Assembly (NCBI RefSeq): GCF_013912005.1
Contig: NZ_JACESB010000001.1
Location: forward strand, 62,001-126,000
Reading direction: 5' to 3'
Length of the DNA: 64,000 bases
Source of the DNA: Brevundimonas sp.
Lineage (GTDB): Bacteria > Pseudomonadota > Alphaproteobacteria > Caulobacterales > Caulobacteraceae
Under the pieces are notes generated by a model that had not been told where the DNA came from, ran no database searches, and saw only the letters and a list, made by a program, of their open reading frames with translations. The translations under genes and the position numbers were made by a program. This document shows, one piece after another, positions 37,842-46,838 of the stretch; within the stretch, counting starts at the first letter, position 1, and each line of letters opens with the position of its first letter.

Positions 37842-38818
37842 GCCGCGACTCCCTCGCGTCGTGTCGACAGGGCCGCCAGCACCGCCATGCGCGCCGCCAC
37901 GCCCATCTCCACCTGGTCCTGGATCAGCGACACCGACAGGTCGTCGGCCACGTCCGAATCGATCTCCACGCCGCGGTTCATCGGCCCCGGATGCATCACC
38001 TTCGCGCCCGGCTTCGCCCAGGACAGCTTCTCGCGGTCGAGGCCCCAGAAGCGGAAGAACTCGCGGGTCGAGGGCACCAGCGCGCCCTCCATCCGCTCCA
38101 GCTGCAGGCGCAGCATCATCACCACCTCGACGCCCTGCAGGCCCTCGCGCATGTCGTGGAACACCTCGCAGCCCCAGCGGTCGGCGTCGCCGGGAACCAG
38201 CGTCGGCGGCCCGATCAGCCGCACGCGGGCGCCCATCATCGACAGCAGGGCGACGTTGGAGCGCGCCACCCGGCTGTGGGCGATGTCGCCGCAGATGGCC
38301 ACCGTCAGCCCGCCCACGTCGCCGAAGGCGCGGCGCAGGCTGAGCAGGTCCAGCAGGGCCTGGGTCGGATGCTCGTGCCGGCCGTCGCCGGCGTTGACCA
38401 CCGCGCAGCCGACCTTCTGCGACAGCAGGGCCGCCGCGCCCGAGGCGCCGTGGCGCACCACCAGCACGTCCGGCTTCATGGCGTTGAGGGTCGCCGCCGT
38501 GTCGATCAGGGTCTCGCCCTTGGCCACCGAGGAGGTGCGCGGCGACAGCGCCGTCACATCGGCGCCCAGCCGGCGGGCCGCGATCTCGAACGAGGCCGAG
38601 GTGCGGGTCGAGTTCTCGAAGAACAGGTTCACCACCGTCCGCCCGCGCATCAGGTCCAGCGCCTTGGCCCCCTGCCGGTTGAAGTCGACGAAGGCGTCGG
38701 CGAGGTCCAGCAGCGGCGGGACGGTGGCGGCGTTCAGGTCGCCGGCGGAGAGGAAATGATCGCGCGGGAACGGCGCCAGCCGCTCGCGGATGATCTCGGT
38801 GAGGTCGGGCTGGCTCAT
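37838..38818 (-). CDS. pyrB: Aspartate carbamoyltransferase catalytic subunit
   Basis: Condenses carbamoyl phosphate and aspartate in pyrimidine synthesis; 326 residues. The carbamoyl-phosphate loop is [13 protein letters not shown] near residue 67, followed by [12 protein letters not shown] near 146 and the aspartate-site [11 protein letters not shown] near 277. No pyrI regulatory subunit is present. Coupling to the inactive dihydroorotase homologue suggests the class A-like dodecameric ATCase. Confidence 0.96.
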   Translation of the reverse strand: MSQPDLTEIIRERLAPFPRDHFLSAGDLNAATVPPLLDLADAFVDFNRQGAKALDLMRGRTVVNLFFENSTRTSASFEIAARRLGADVTALSPRTSSVAKGETLIDTAATLNAMKPDVLVVRHGASGAAALLSQKVGCAVVNAGDGRHEHPTQALLDLLSLRRAFGDVGGLTVAICGDIAHSRVARSNVALLSMMGARVRLIGPPTLVPGDADRWGCEVFHDMREGLQGVEVVMMLRLQLERMEGALVPSTREFFRFWGLDREKLSWAKPGAKVMHPGPMNRGVEIDSDVADDLSVSLIQDQVEMGVAARMAVLAALSTRREGVAA

Positions 38819-38866
38819 CGAAGCCCGGCTATAGGGCGAGCCGCGGCGGAACGGAAGCCGCCGTCC

Positions 38867-39787
38867 TCAGATGTAGCCGAACAGGCCCAGGAGCAGCGGT
38901 ATGGTCGCGGCGCTGGCGGCCGTGGTGAAGGCCACCACCCCGGCGACCAGCGGCGCGTCGCCGCCCATCTGGCGGGCCAGCACATAGCTGGCGGCCGCTC
39001 CGGGGGCCGCACCGGCCAGCAGGGCCACGCCCTGGGCCGTGCGGTCGCCGCCCAGCCAGCCGCACAGCCAGAACATCGCCACCGGCACGACCAGCAGCTT
39101 GATCGTGGCCACCGCGCCGATGACGACCGGCCGCGAGGCCGCATAGCGGAAGCTCAGGCCCGCGCCCGCGGTCATCAGTCCGAGCGCGATCGCGCCGGGT
39201 CCCATCAGCTCGAACACGCCTTGCAGCAGGGGAGGGGCCGGCGCGCCGGCCATGTTCAGCGCCGCGCCGAGGCCGCAGGCCCAGATGATCGGGTTGCGCC
39301 CCAGCGAGCGCAGGGCCAGGCGCCAGCCGCCGCCCTGCCCGGCGCCCCAGCGCGCCAGCGCCAGGACGCAGACTACGTTCAACGCCGGGGCCAGCACCCC
39401 GAAGGCGACCGCCGCGGTCCCCAGCCCGGGCGGCCCGAACACCGCCGTGGCCACCGGCAGGAAGACGAAGCCGTTCCACCGCACCACGCCCTGCAGCACG
39501 CTGGTGAAGGACGGATCGGGCAGGCGCAGGGCGGGCTTCGCGGCCACGGTCAGCGCCACCACCAGAACGGACACGCCGATCGTGCTCAGCGCCACCGGCC
39601 CGGCCGTGCCGGCGCTGAAGTCCGCGCCCCAGACCGCCGGCACGAGGAAGGCGGGGTAGAAGACGAAATAGGTCAGCCGCTCCACCGCCCGCCAGCCGTC
39701 GTCGGCCAGGAAGCGCGCCTGCCGCAGGCCCCAGCCCAGCGCGATCATGGCGAACACCGGCACGATGCCGGTCAGCAGGCCGCTCAC
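38867..39787 (-). CDS. AEC-family transporter
   Basis: A 306-residue membrane protein of the auxin efflux carrier family, about ten transmembrane helices in two inverted halves (starting SGLLTGIVPVFAMIALGWGLRQ). The start is GTG 39787, whose GTGA overlaps the ruvX stop by 4 bases; the open frame upstream runs antisense to nothing recognisable. Bacterial members move malate, malonate or other carboxylates. The substrate here is unknown. Confidence 0.85.
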   Translation of the reverse strand: MSGLLTGIVPVFAMIALGWGLRQARFLADDGWRAVERLTYFVFYPAFLVPAVWGADFSAGTAGPVALSTIGVSVLVVALTVAAKPALRLPDPSFTSVLQGVVRWNGFVFLPVATAVFGPPGLGTAAVAFGVLAPALNVVCVLALARWGAGQGGGWRLALRSLGRNPIIWACGLGAALNMAGAPAPPLLQGVFELMGPGAIALGLMTAGAGLSFRYAASRPVVIGAVATIKLLVVPVAMFWLCGWLGGDRTAQGVALLAGAAPGAAASYVLARQMGGDAPLVAGVVAFTTAASAATIPLLLGLFGYI

Positions 39788-40260
39788 CGGAGGCCGGCGT
39801 CGCGGAGGCGGTCCAGCGCGCCCTGCAGGATCCAGGCGGCGGCGGTCCGGTCGACGACGCCGGCGCGTCGCTTGCGGGTCAGGTCCAGCTCCTCGATCAG
39901 GAAGCGCTCCACCGCCGTGGTCGACAGCCGCTCGTCCTGGAAGGCGACCGGAACCTCGCGCAACCGCTGCAGGTTGCGGGCGAAGGCCCGGCACGACTGG
40001 GCGCGCGGCCCCTCCGACCCGTCCATGTTCAGCGGCAGGCCGATGACCAGCGCGCTGGCGCCCCGTCCGTCCATCAGCTTCAGCACCCGCTCCGCGTCCT
40101 GGGTGAATTTCGTCTTGCGGATCAGCTCCAGCGGGCTGGCGATCATGCGGGTGGCGTCCGAGGCGGCGACCCCGATGGTCTTCTCCCCCAGATCCAGCCC
40201 CAGCCACGGCGTCCCGGGCGGGGTCGAGGCGGCGAGCTCTTCGAGGGTCAGGACGGTCAT
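39784..40260 (-). CDS. ruvX: Holliday junction resolvase RuvX (YqgF)
   Basis: A 158-residue RNase H-fold nuclease of the YqgF family, implicated in 16S rRNA 5' processing and junction resolution. Key features: GLDLGEKTIGVAASD near residue 22 with the first catalytic Asp, VIGLPLNMDGSEG near 72 and the YqgF DERLST motif near 109. First gene of the minus-strand run to topA, divergent from the lipoprotein at 40338. Confidence 0.94.
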   Translation of the reverse strand: MTVLTLEELAASTPPGTPWLGLDLGEKTIGVAASDATRMIASPLELIRKTKFTQDAERVLKLMDGRGASALVIGLPLNMDGSEGPRAQSCRAFARNLQRLREVPVAFQDERLSTTAVERFLIEELDLTRKRRAGVVDRTAAAWILQGALDRLRDAGLR

Positions 40261-40337
40261 CGCCGCGGCCTAGGACTGGCGAACCGCGCTGGCAAGGTGC
40301 AAGCTGCGCCGGTCCATCGACGATAGGGGAACGTCCG

Positions 40338-40865
40338 ATGAAGCATCCGCTCCTGTTCCTTGTGGCGTTGATTGCTGTGACCGCCTGCGACAGCGGCGTC
40401 GAAACCCGCAAGGCGGCCCTCCCGGAGGCCGCCGGGAACGCGCCGGCGACGGCGCCGCCGCCGCTGGCGCCCGCCGGCCCGGCGGGGCGGATCGCGCCGG
40501 ACGCCACGCCGGACCTCCAGTGGGCCGCGGCCGTGGTCGAGCTCGATCCGCTGACCCGCCAGGGCGACGCCGCCGTGAAGCTGTTCGGAACCGCCGGCGG
40601 CGATCCGGCCATGAACGGCCTCTACACCCACATCGCCTTCTTCGTGTCGCCGGCCGAGGGCTGGCGGGTGTTCCGCATCGGCGACTTCCTCGACTACCGC
40701 GTTCTGGCCGAGGCGCCGGGGCGGGTCGACCTGGAGGTGGAGGAGAGCGTGATGGACCCCGGCGACGGCGCGATCGGACAGCGGTCGCGCCGGCTGATCG
40801 TCGGCTGGAGCCCGGGCGCCAACGGCGCGCCGCCGGCGGCGGTGACCGTCACCCCCGCGCGCTGA
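40338..40865 (+). CDS. Hypothetical lipoprotein
   Basis: A 175-residue protein with a lipoprotein signal (MKHPLLFLVALIAVTAC, Cys17). A Pro/Ala linker follows (about 30-55), then a globular part of about 115 residues with the segments AAAVVELDPLTRQGDAAVKLFG, MNGLYTHIAFFVSP and GWRVFRIGDFLDYRV. I do not recognise the family. It stands alone between divergent ruvX and gatC. Confidence 0.75.
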   Translation: MKHPLLFLVALIAVTACDSGVETRKAALPEAAGNAPATAPPPLAPAGPAGRIAPDATPDLQWAAAVVELDPLTRQGDAAVKLFGTAGGDPAMNGLYTHIAFFVSPAEGWRVFRIGDFLDYRVLAEAPGRVDLEVEESVMDPGDGAIGQRSRRLIVGWSPGANGAPPAAVTVTPAR

Positions 40866-40946
40866 CGTCGCGCGGCGTCTGAATCCTTGTGAATCCGGGG
40901 CCGGACGGCTAATCCCGCCGGCTCAGGTTTCGCATTGGAGGGCCGC

Positions 40947-41234
40947 ATGGCCGTCGACGTCGCGACCGTGCGCCGGGTGGCGCACCTCGCCCGCATCAAG
41001 ACCCCCGAGGAGCGGCTGGAGCCGCTGGCCCAGGAGCTGAACGGCATCCTGGCCTGGATCGAGCAGCTGAACGAGGTCGACGTCGAGGGCGTCGAGCCGA
41101 TGACCTCGAACGTCCACCAGCCGCTGCGCCTGCGCGACGACGTGGTCACCGACGGGAACAAGGTCGCCGACGTGCTGTCCAACGCCCCGAAGTCGGCCGA
41201 CGGCTTCTTCGTGGTCCCGAAGGTGGTCGAATAA
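40947..41234 (+). CDS. gatC: Asp-tRNA(Asn)/Glu-tRNA(Gln) amidotransferase subunit C
   Basis: A 95-residue subunit that wraps GatA and GatB. The ATG at 40947 is preferred to the upstream TTG because GGAGG sits 6 bases before it. Typical GatC features are TVRRVAHLARIK near residue 6, ILAWIEQLNEVDVEGVEPM, and a C-terminal FFVVPKVVE. It is 3 bases from gatA. Confidence 0.96.
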   Translation: MAVDVATVRRVAHLARIKTPEERLEPLAQELNGILAWIEQLNEVDVEGVEPMTSNVHQPLRLRDDVVTDGNKVADVLSNAPKSADGFFVVPKVVE

Positions 41235-41237
41235 GCC

Positions 41238-42716
41238 ATGACCGACCTGACGAAACTGACGCTCAAGGCCGCCGTCGACGGTCTCAAGGCCCGCGACTTC
41301 TCCTCGGAGGAGATCACCCGCGCCTTCCTCGCCAACATCGAGGCCGCCAACCCGCGGCTGAACGCCTACGTCGTCCAGACCTCCGACAAGGCGCTGGACA
41401 TGGCCCGCGCCGCCGACGCCCGGCTGGCGAAGGGGGAGGGCGGTCCGCTCGAGGGCGCGCCGCTGGGGATCAAGGACCTGTTCTGCACCGACGGCGTCCA
41501 GACCACGGCCGGCTCCAACATGCTGCGCGGCTTCGTCCCGCCCTATGAGTCCACCGTCACCGCCAACCTGTGGCGCGACGGCGCGGTCATGCTGGGCAAG
41601 CTGAACATGGACGAGTTCGCCATGGGCTCGTCCAACGAGACCTCGGCCTTCGGACCCGTGGTCAATCCGTGGAAGTCCGGCGCCTCCAACGCCGACCTGA
41701 CCCCGGGCGGCAGCTCCGGCGGCTCGGCGGCGGCCGTGGCCGGCGATCTCTGCCTCGCCGCTACCGCCTCGGACACCGGCGGCTCGATCCGCCAGCCGGC
41801 CGCCTTCACCGGCACGGTCGGCGTGAAGCCGACCTACGGCCGGGCCAGCCGATTCGGCATGGTCGCCTTCGCCAGCTCGCTCGACCAGGCGGGGCCGATC
41901 ACGAAGACCGTCGAGGACGCCGCCCTGATGCTGCGCTCGATGTGCTCCTTCGACCCGAAGGACTCCACCAGCCTCGACGTCGAGACCCCGGACTGGACCC
42001 AGTCGCTCGGCAAGTCCGTGAAGGGCCTGCGCATCGGCATTCCGAAGGAATACGTCGTCGACGGCATGCCCGCCGAGCAGATGGAGCTGTGGGAGAAGGG
42101 GCAGGCCTGGCTGCGCGAGGCCGGCGCCGAGATCGTCGAGATCAGCCTGCCGCACACGAAGTACGCCCTGCCGGCCTACTACATCATCGCCCCGGCCGAG
42201 GCCTCGTCCAACCTGGCCCGCTACGACGGCATGCGCTTCGGCCACCGGGCGGCCGATGCGAAGTCGCTCACCGACCTCTACGAGACCACCCGCGCCGAAG
42301 GCTTCGGCAAGGAGGTCCAGCGGCGCCTGACCATCGGCGCCTACGTCCTCTCGGCCGGCTTCTACGACGCCTATTATGTCCGGGCCCTGAAGGTCCGCCG
42401 GCGCATCGCCGAGGACTTCGACAACGTCTGGGGCAAGGTCGACGCCATCCTGACCCCGTCGACGCCGTCGGCCGCCTTCGCCATCGGCGACCGGCAGATC
42501 GACCCGGTGACCATGTACCTGAACGACGTCTTCACGGTCACGGCGAACCTCGCCGGCCTGCCGGGCGTCTCCGTCCCCGCCGGCCTCGACAAGGGCGGCC
42601 TGCCGCTCGGCCTGCAGGTCATCGGCAAGGCGCTGGACGAGGCGACGGTGTTCCAGGTGGCCAGCGCCCTCGAGGACGCAGCCGGGTTCGTCGCGAAGCC
42701 GGAGAAGTGGTGGTAG
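41238..42716 (+). CDS. gatA: Asp-tRNA(Asn)/Glu-tRNA(Gln) amidotransferase subunit A
   Basis: The amidase subunit that supplies ammonia from glutamine to convert mischarged Glu-tRNA(Gln) or Asp-tRNA(Asn). It has 492 residues and the amidase Ser-cisSer-Lys triad: Lys in [10 protein letters not shown] near residue 77, and serines in [14 protein letters not shown] and [10 protein letters not shown] (about 150-180). The operon is interrupted after this gene by a repeat-flanked DUF559 gene before gatB. Confidence 0.97.
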   Translation: MTDLTKLTLKAAVDGLKARDFSSEEITRAFLANIEAANPRLNAYVVQTSDKALDMARAADARLAKGEGGPLEGAPLGIKDLFCTDGVQTTAGSNMLRGFVPPYESTVTANLWRDGAVMLGKLNMDEFAMGSSNETSAFGPVVNPWKSGASNADLTPGGSSGGSAAAVAGDLCLAATASDTGGSIRQPAAFTGTVGVKPTYGRASRFGMVAFASSLDQAGPITKTVEDAALMLRSMCSFDPKDSTSLDVETPDWTQSLGKSVKGLRIGIPKEYVVDGMPAEQMELWEKGQAWLREAGAEIVEISLPHTKYALPAYYIIAPAEASSNLARYDGMRFGHRAADAKSLTDLYETTRAEGFGKEVQRRLTIGAYVLSAGFYDAYYVRALKVRRRIAEDFDNVWGKVDAILTPSTPSAAFAIGDRQIDPVTMYLNDVFTVTANLAGLPGVSVPAGLDKGGLPLGLQVIGKALDEATVFQVASALEDAAGFVAKPEKWW

Positions 42717-42721
42717 CCTGA

Positions 42722-42780
42722 CCCCTCTCCCATCGGGAGAGGGAGGGGCCCGCGCGCGCAGCGCGTGGGAGGGAGTGGGG
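42722..42780 (+). repeat. Double-hairpin repeat, copy 1
   Basis: Two adjacent hairpins. The first is CCCTCTCCC/GGGAGAGGG with loop ATC (42723-42743), a perfect 9-pair stem. The second is CCCGCGCGC/GCGCGTGGG with loop GCA (42749-42769), with one wobble pair, followed by GAGGGAGTGGGG. It starts six bases after the gatA stop. An inverted counterpart is at 43521-43580. A decayed fragment with CCCTCTCCCC lies at 42886-42904, just before the DUF559 gene. Confidence 0.85.
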
Positions 42781-42950
42781 TGAGCCGGTGGCGGTGACCA
42801 GCCGCCAACCCGGATCTGGACCTTCAGCCCCGACCGCCCGCACGTCGGCGTCCCGCTTCCTGCCGTCGGCTGCGCCGCTGCCCCATCCCTCTCCCCATAA
42901 GGGAACGGCCGTGCTATCATGAGTTGTTCGATGGCCGGAGGTTGCGCCTC

Positions 42951-43379
42951 ATGACGCCGGGAGCGCGAACCGCACGGGCCCGCGACCTCCGCAGGCGTCA
43001 GACTCACGCTGAAGCGCTGCTTTGGCAATACCTTCGCGCCGGCCGGCTCGCCGGTTTCCGCTTCCGCCGCCAGCACCCCATCGGCCGCTACTTCGCCGAC
43101 TTCGCCTGCCTGTCGCTCAGGCTCGTCATTGAACTCGACGGCAGAATCCATGATGGGGACCCCCGCCAGTTGGCTGACCATCAGCGCCAACAGGAGATCG
43201 AATCCTTCGGCTGGTGCGTGCTTCGCTTCACCAACGAGCAGGTGACCCGCTCCCTGCCCGCTGTCCTCGCCGCCATTCGCGAGCAGGCCCGACTGGCCGG
43301 CGCGCTCCTCCCTGCCGAAGAAGCACCTCTCCAGAGGCGTTTCATCCCCCGGGCCCGCCCGCCGAAGTTCAAGCCGTGA
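42951..43379 (+). CDS. DUF559 endonuclease-like protein
   Basis: A 142-residue member of DUF559, related to very-short-patch-repair and PD-(D/E)XK nucleases. The conserved core is ALLWQYLRAGRLAGFRFRRQHPIGRYFADFACL (spanning about residues 22-54), then VIELDGRIHD and FGWCVLRFTNEQV. Acidic and basic residues of the nuclease fold (Asp in YFADF, Glu and Asp in IELDG) are kept. ATG 42951 follows GGAGG. The ORF runs a further 40 residues than the core, to RPPKFKP. It sits between gatA and gatB and between inverted hairpin repeats, which looks like an insertion. Confidence 0.88.
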   Translation: MTPGARTARARDLRRRQTHAEALLWQYLRAGRLAGFRFRRQHPIGRYFADFACLSLRLVIELDGRIHDGDPRQLADHQRQQEIESFGWCVLRFTNEQVTRSLPAVLAAIREQARLAGALLPAEEAPLQRRFIPRARPPKFKP

Positions 43380-43520
43380 GGGCCCTTCTTCCCACGAGAG
43401 GGGGATTTCAATCCGTGGAGCGGCTTACGCACATGAAACCCGGAAGCCGAAGGACACAGTTGTCCCCCCGCTCCCGAAAATGCAAAAGCGGGCGACGCCG
43501 CTCCCGCGGCCGAAACCCGG

Positions 43521-43580
43521 CCCACACCCTCCCGCTCAACTCCGTTGAGCGGGCCCCTCCCTCTCCCGCCGGGAGAGGGA
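43521..43580 (-). repeat. Double-hairpin repeat, copy 2 (inverted)
   Basis: The inverted partner of the repeat at 42722-42780. It has a perfect 9-pair CCCTCTCCC/GGGAGAGGG stem with loop GCC (43559-43579) and a perfect 10-pair CCCGCTCAAC/GTTGAGCGGG stem with loop TCC (43531-43553). The second stem differs in sequence from copy 1 yet pairs fully. It ends 13 bases before gatB. A further fragment with CCCACGAGAGGGGG lies at 43389-43402, just behind the DUF559 stop. Confidence 0.85.
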
Positions 43581-43593
43581 TAAAGAAGACCGC

Positions 43594-45066
43594 ATGACCG
43601 ACACCACGACCGCCGACACCAAACTCATCCAGGGCCGCACCGGCCCGTGGGAAATCGTCATGGGGCTGGAGATCCACGCCCAGGTGGCGTCGAAGGCCAA
43701 GCTGTTCTCCGGCGCGGCGGTCGGCTTCGGGGCGGGGCCGAACGAGCAGGTGTCGCTGGTCGACGCCGGCTTCCCCGGCATGCTGCCGACGCTGAACCGC
43801 TTCTGCGTCGAGCAGGCGGTGCGCTCGGGCCTCGGCCTGCGGGCGAAGATCAACCTGAAGAGCCAGTTCGACCGGAAGAACTACTTCTATCCGGACCTGC
43901 CGACCGGCTATCAGATCAGTCAGCTGTACCACCCGATCGTCGGCGAGGGCGTGGTCGAGGTGGAGCGCGAGGACGGGACCTTCTTCGAGGTCGGCATCGA
44001 GCGCCTGCACCTGGAGCAGGACGCCGGCAAGCTGATCCACGACCTGTCGCCGACCGAGAGCTACGTCGACCTCAACCGGGCCGGCACGGCGCTGATGGAG
44101 ATCGTCTCCAAGCCCGACCTGCGCACGCCTGAGGAGGCGGTCGCCTACGTCAAGAAGATCCGCACCATCCTGATCTATCTCGGCACCTGCGACGGCGACA
44201 TGGAGAAGGGCAACCTGCGCGCCGACGTCAACGTCTCGGTGCGCCGCCCCGGCGAGCCGTTCGGCACGCGCTGCGAGATCAAGAACGTCAACTCGTTCCG
44301 CTTCATCGCCCAGGCCATCAACTACGAGGCCCGGCGCCAGATCGAGATCCTCGAGGACGGCGGCTCCATCGTCCAGGAGACGCGGCTGTTCGACCCGGGC
44401 AAGGGCGAGACCCGCTCGATGCGCTCGAAGGAAGAGGCGCACGATTACAGGTACTTCCCTGATCCCGATCTCCTGCCGCTTGAGCTGGAGCAGGCCTGGA
44501 TCGACGAGATCAAGGCCTCGCTGCCGGAGCTGCCCGACGAGAAGCGCCGTCGGTTCATGAGCCAGTACGGCCTGTCGCAGTACGACGCGGGCGTTCTGAT
44601 CTCCGAACAGGCCAAGGCCGACTATTTCGAGGAAGCCGCCAGGGGCCGTGACGCCAAGCTGGTCGCCAACTGGGTGACCAACGAGGTCTCCGCCCGACTC
44701 GCCGCCGCCGGCAAGGACTTCGCCGAAAACCCGCTGCCGGCCGCCCACGTCGCCCAGCTGGTCGAGCTGATCGAGAACGGGACCATCTCGTCGAAGATCG
44801 CCAAGGAGGTGTTCGACCACGTCTGGAACGGCGAGGGCTCGCCGGCCGAGGTGGTCGAGACGCACGGCCTGAAGCAGGTCACCGACACCGGGGCGATCGA
44901 GAGGGCGGTGGACGAGATCATCGCCGCCAACCCGGACAAGGCCGCCGCCGTCGCCGAGAAGCCCCAGGCCATCGGCTGGTTCGTCGGACAGGTGATGAAG
45001 GCGACCGGGGGCAAGGCCAACCCGGCGGCGGTCAACGACATCCTGAAGGCGAAGCTGGGTCTCTAG
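43594..45066 (+). CDS. gatB: Asp-tRNA(Asn)/Glu-tRNA(Gln) amidotransferase subunit B
   Basis: Kinase and tRNA-binding subunit of GatCAB; 490 residues. Signatures: [18 protein letters not shown] near residue 25, [22 protein letters not shown] near 90, EDAGKLIHD-like [10 protein letters not shown] near 142, [14 protein letters not shown] and the C-terminal YqeY-like domain. The usual operon position behind gatA is kept but with 877 intervening bases holding the DUF559 gene and its repeats, so it may need its own promoter or read-through. Confidence 0.97.
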   Translation: MTDTTTADTKLIQGRTGPWEIVMGLEIHAQVASKAKLFSGAAVGFGAGPNEQVSLVDAGFPGMLPTLNRFCVEQAVRSGLGLRAKINLKSQFDRKNYFYPDLPTGYQISQLYHPIVGEGVVEVEREDGTFFEVGIERLHLEQDAGKLIHDLSPTESYVDLNRAGTALMEIVSKPDLRTPEEAVAYVKKIRTILIYLGTCDGDMEKGNLRADVNVSVRRPGEPFGTRCEIKNVNSFRFIAQAINYEARRQIEILEDGGSIVQETRLFDPGKGETRSMRSKEEAHDYRYFPDPDLLPLELEQAWIDEIKASLPELPDEKRRRFMSQYGLSQYDAGVLISEQAKADYFEEAARGRDAKLVANWVTNEVSARLAAAGKDFAENPLPAAHVAQLVELIENGTISSKIAKEVFDHVWNGEGSPAEVVETHGLKQVTDTGAIERAVDEIIAANPDKAAAVAEKPQAIGWFVGQVMKATGGKANPAAVNDILKAKLGL

Positions 45067-45140
45067 GCGTCCGGCCGCCGGCCGGGCGGAACCATCCCGG
45101 GCAGGCCCGGTTGCACTTCCTCGGACGCAGGGAGCGCAAC

Positions 45141-46286
45141 ATGCTGGCGATGGACTACCGGGGACCGCGCAGGGTCCGCATCGAAGAGAAGCCGATGCCG
45201 AGGATCCAGCATCCCCGGGACGCCATCGTCCGGGTGACCCGGTCGTGCATCTGCGGCTCGGACCTGCACCTCTACCACGGCATGGTCCCCGACACCCGGG
45301 TGGGGATGACCTTCGGCCACGAGTTCTGCGGGGTGGTCGAGGAGGTCGGCCCGGCGGTGGAGAACCTGAAGAAGGGCGACCATGTGCTGGTCCCCTTCAA
45401 CATCGCCTGCGGCCAGTGCCACTTCTGCAAGCAGGGCCTGTTCGGCAACTGCCACGAGTCCAACCCCGAGGCCACCGCGGTGGGCGGCATCTTCGGCTAC
45501 TCCCACACCGCCGGCGGCTACGACGGCGGCCAGGCGGAGTATGCGCGCGTGCCCTATGCGGACTTCGGGCCGATGGTCATTCCCGACTGGATGGACCCGG
45601 ACGACGCGGTGCTGCTCACCGACGTGGTCCCCACCGGCTACCAGGCGGCCGAGATGGGCGGCATCCAGACAGGCGACACCGTGGTGGTCTTCGGGGCGGG
45701 TCCGGTGGGCCTGCTGGCGGCGCGCTGCGCCTGGCTGTTCGGGGCCGGCCGGGTGATCGTCATCGACCACCACGAGTACCGGCTGGACTTCGCCCGGGAC
45801 TACTGCCCGGCCGAGGTCTACGATTTCCGGGAGATCGGCGACCCCGTAGTCTTCCTCAAGAAGATCACCGACATCGGCGCCGACGTGTGCATCGACGCCG
45901 TAGGGGCGGACGCCTCGGGCAACGCCTGGCACACCCTGTTCGGCAAGAAGCTGAAGCTCGAGGCCGGCAGCGCCGTGCCGCTGCACTGGGCCATCAACTC
46001 GGTGAAGAAGGGCGGGGTGGTGTCGATCGTCGGCGTCTACGGTCCGACCGGCAACATGGTCCCCATGGGCAATGTCGTGAACAAGGGCATCACCATCCGC
46101 GCCAACCAGGCCGCGGTGAAGCGCCTGCTGCCGCGCCTGGTCGAGCATGTGAGGGAAGGCCGCATCGACCCCAAGCGGATCATCACCCATCGCCTGCCGC
46201 TGGAGGAGGTGGCCGAGGGCTATCACCTGTTCTCGTCCAAGCTCGACGGCTGCATCAAGCCGGTCCTGATCCCCAACGCGGCCTGA
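45141..46286 (+). CDS. Zinc-dependent alcohol dehydrogenase family protein
   Basis: A medium-chain dehydrogenase of 381 residues from ATG 45141, which follows a GGGAG ribosome site; an in-frame TTG lies 30 bases upstream. The catalytic zinc Cys is in CICGSDLH near residue 36, with TFGHEFCG near 58. The structural zinc site is CGQCHFCKQGLFGNC near 90-104. The nucleotide motif is VVFGAGPVGLLAA near 183. The layout resembles the glutathione-independent formaldehyde dehydrogenase branch, but the substrate is not settled. The next gene follows after 10 bases. Confidence 0.92.
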   Translation: MLAMDYRGPRRVRIEEKPMPRIQHPRDAIVRVTRSCICGSDLHLYHGMVPDTRVGMTFGHEFCGVVEEVGPAVENLKKGDHVLVPFNIACGQCHFCKQGLFGNCHESNPEATAVGGIFGYSHTAGGYDGGQAEYARVPYADFGPMVIPDWMDPDDAVLLTDVVPTGYQAAEMGGIQTGDTVVVFGAGPVGLLAARCAWLFGAGRVIVIDHHEYRLDFARDYCPAEVYDFREIGDPVVFLKKITDIGADVCIDAVGADASGNAWHTLFGKKLKLEAGSAVPLHWAINSVKKGGVVSIVGVYGPTGNMVPMGNVVNKGITIRANQAAVKRLLPRLVEHVREGRIDPKRIITHRLPLEEVAEGYHLFSSKLDGCIKPVLIPNAA

Positions 46287-46296
46287 GGAGGACGTC

Positions 46297-46827
46297 ATGC
46301 AGACCCAGAGCGACCGCGCCGAAGCCGCCGCCCGCAAGGCCCCGCCCGCCGCCGCGCCCCGGATCGACCCGACCACCGTGGTGGGCTGGGGCGTCGACGC
46401 CGATCCGGAAAACGACCCCACCTGGCCGATGCGCGACCGGGCCGGCGACGACGGTCCCGGCATGAACTGGAGCCGCCCGGCCCTGCAGACCGCGGAGGTG
46501 GAGATCCTCGCCTCGGTGGAGCACAAGGCCCGCCCGGCGACGATGGGGACCTCTGTCCCGCCCCGCGGTCTGAGCGGCGTGCTGCGGCGGCAGGCGTTCC
46601 GCCTGAGCGAGAGTCAGTGGGGGCACTGGCTGCTGCTCATCCTCGCCGACCGGGTCAATACGGTCGAGGGCCTGCTGGACGACCTCGGGCGGGGGCGTCT
46701 GCCGAATCCGCTGGTCGAGACCGGGGTGGTTCCGCATGCGCGCTCGCGGGAGGCCGCGGCGGCGACCGTGATCGCGGCCGGGGTGGTGCTGACGGCGGCC
46801 GTGCTGCTGATGCGCCGGCGGCGCTGA
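46297..46827 (+). CDS. Hypothetical tail-anchored membrane protein
   Basis: A 176-residue protein not recognised from sequence. The N-terminal 60 residues are Ala/Pro- and Asp-rich with VVGWGVDADPENDPTWPMRDR. The middle (about 66-130) includes a helical segment SESQWGHWLLLILADRVNTVEGLLDDL. The C terminus is one hydrophobic helix (about 152-171) ending in MRRRR, typical of a tail anchor. It lies 10 bases behind the alcohol dehydrogenase gene, so it is probably in the same transcript and may relate to it. Confidence 0.75.
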   Translation: MQTQSDRAEAAARKAPPAAAPRIDPTTVVGWGVDADPENDPTWPMRDRAGDDGPGMNWSRPALQTAEVEILASVEHKARPATMGTSVPPRGLSGVLRRQAFRLSESQWGHWLLLILADRVNTVEGLLDDLGRGRLPNPLVETGVVPHARSREAAAATVIAAGVVLTAAVLLMRRRR

Positions 46828-46838
46828 GCCGGGCCGGC

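Noticed and set aside
37784-40273. A long open frame on the plus strand across pyrB, the AEC gene and ruvX
   Set aside because: It is the antisense shadow of three recognised genes and its translation has no family resemblance.
42720-43590. Insertion sequence
   Set aside because: There is no transposase, and the flanks are structured hairpin repeats rather than short terminal inverted repeats with target duplications; no duplicated target was seen.
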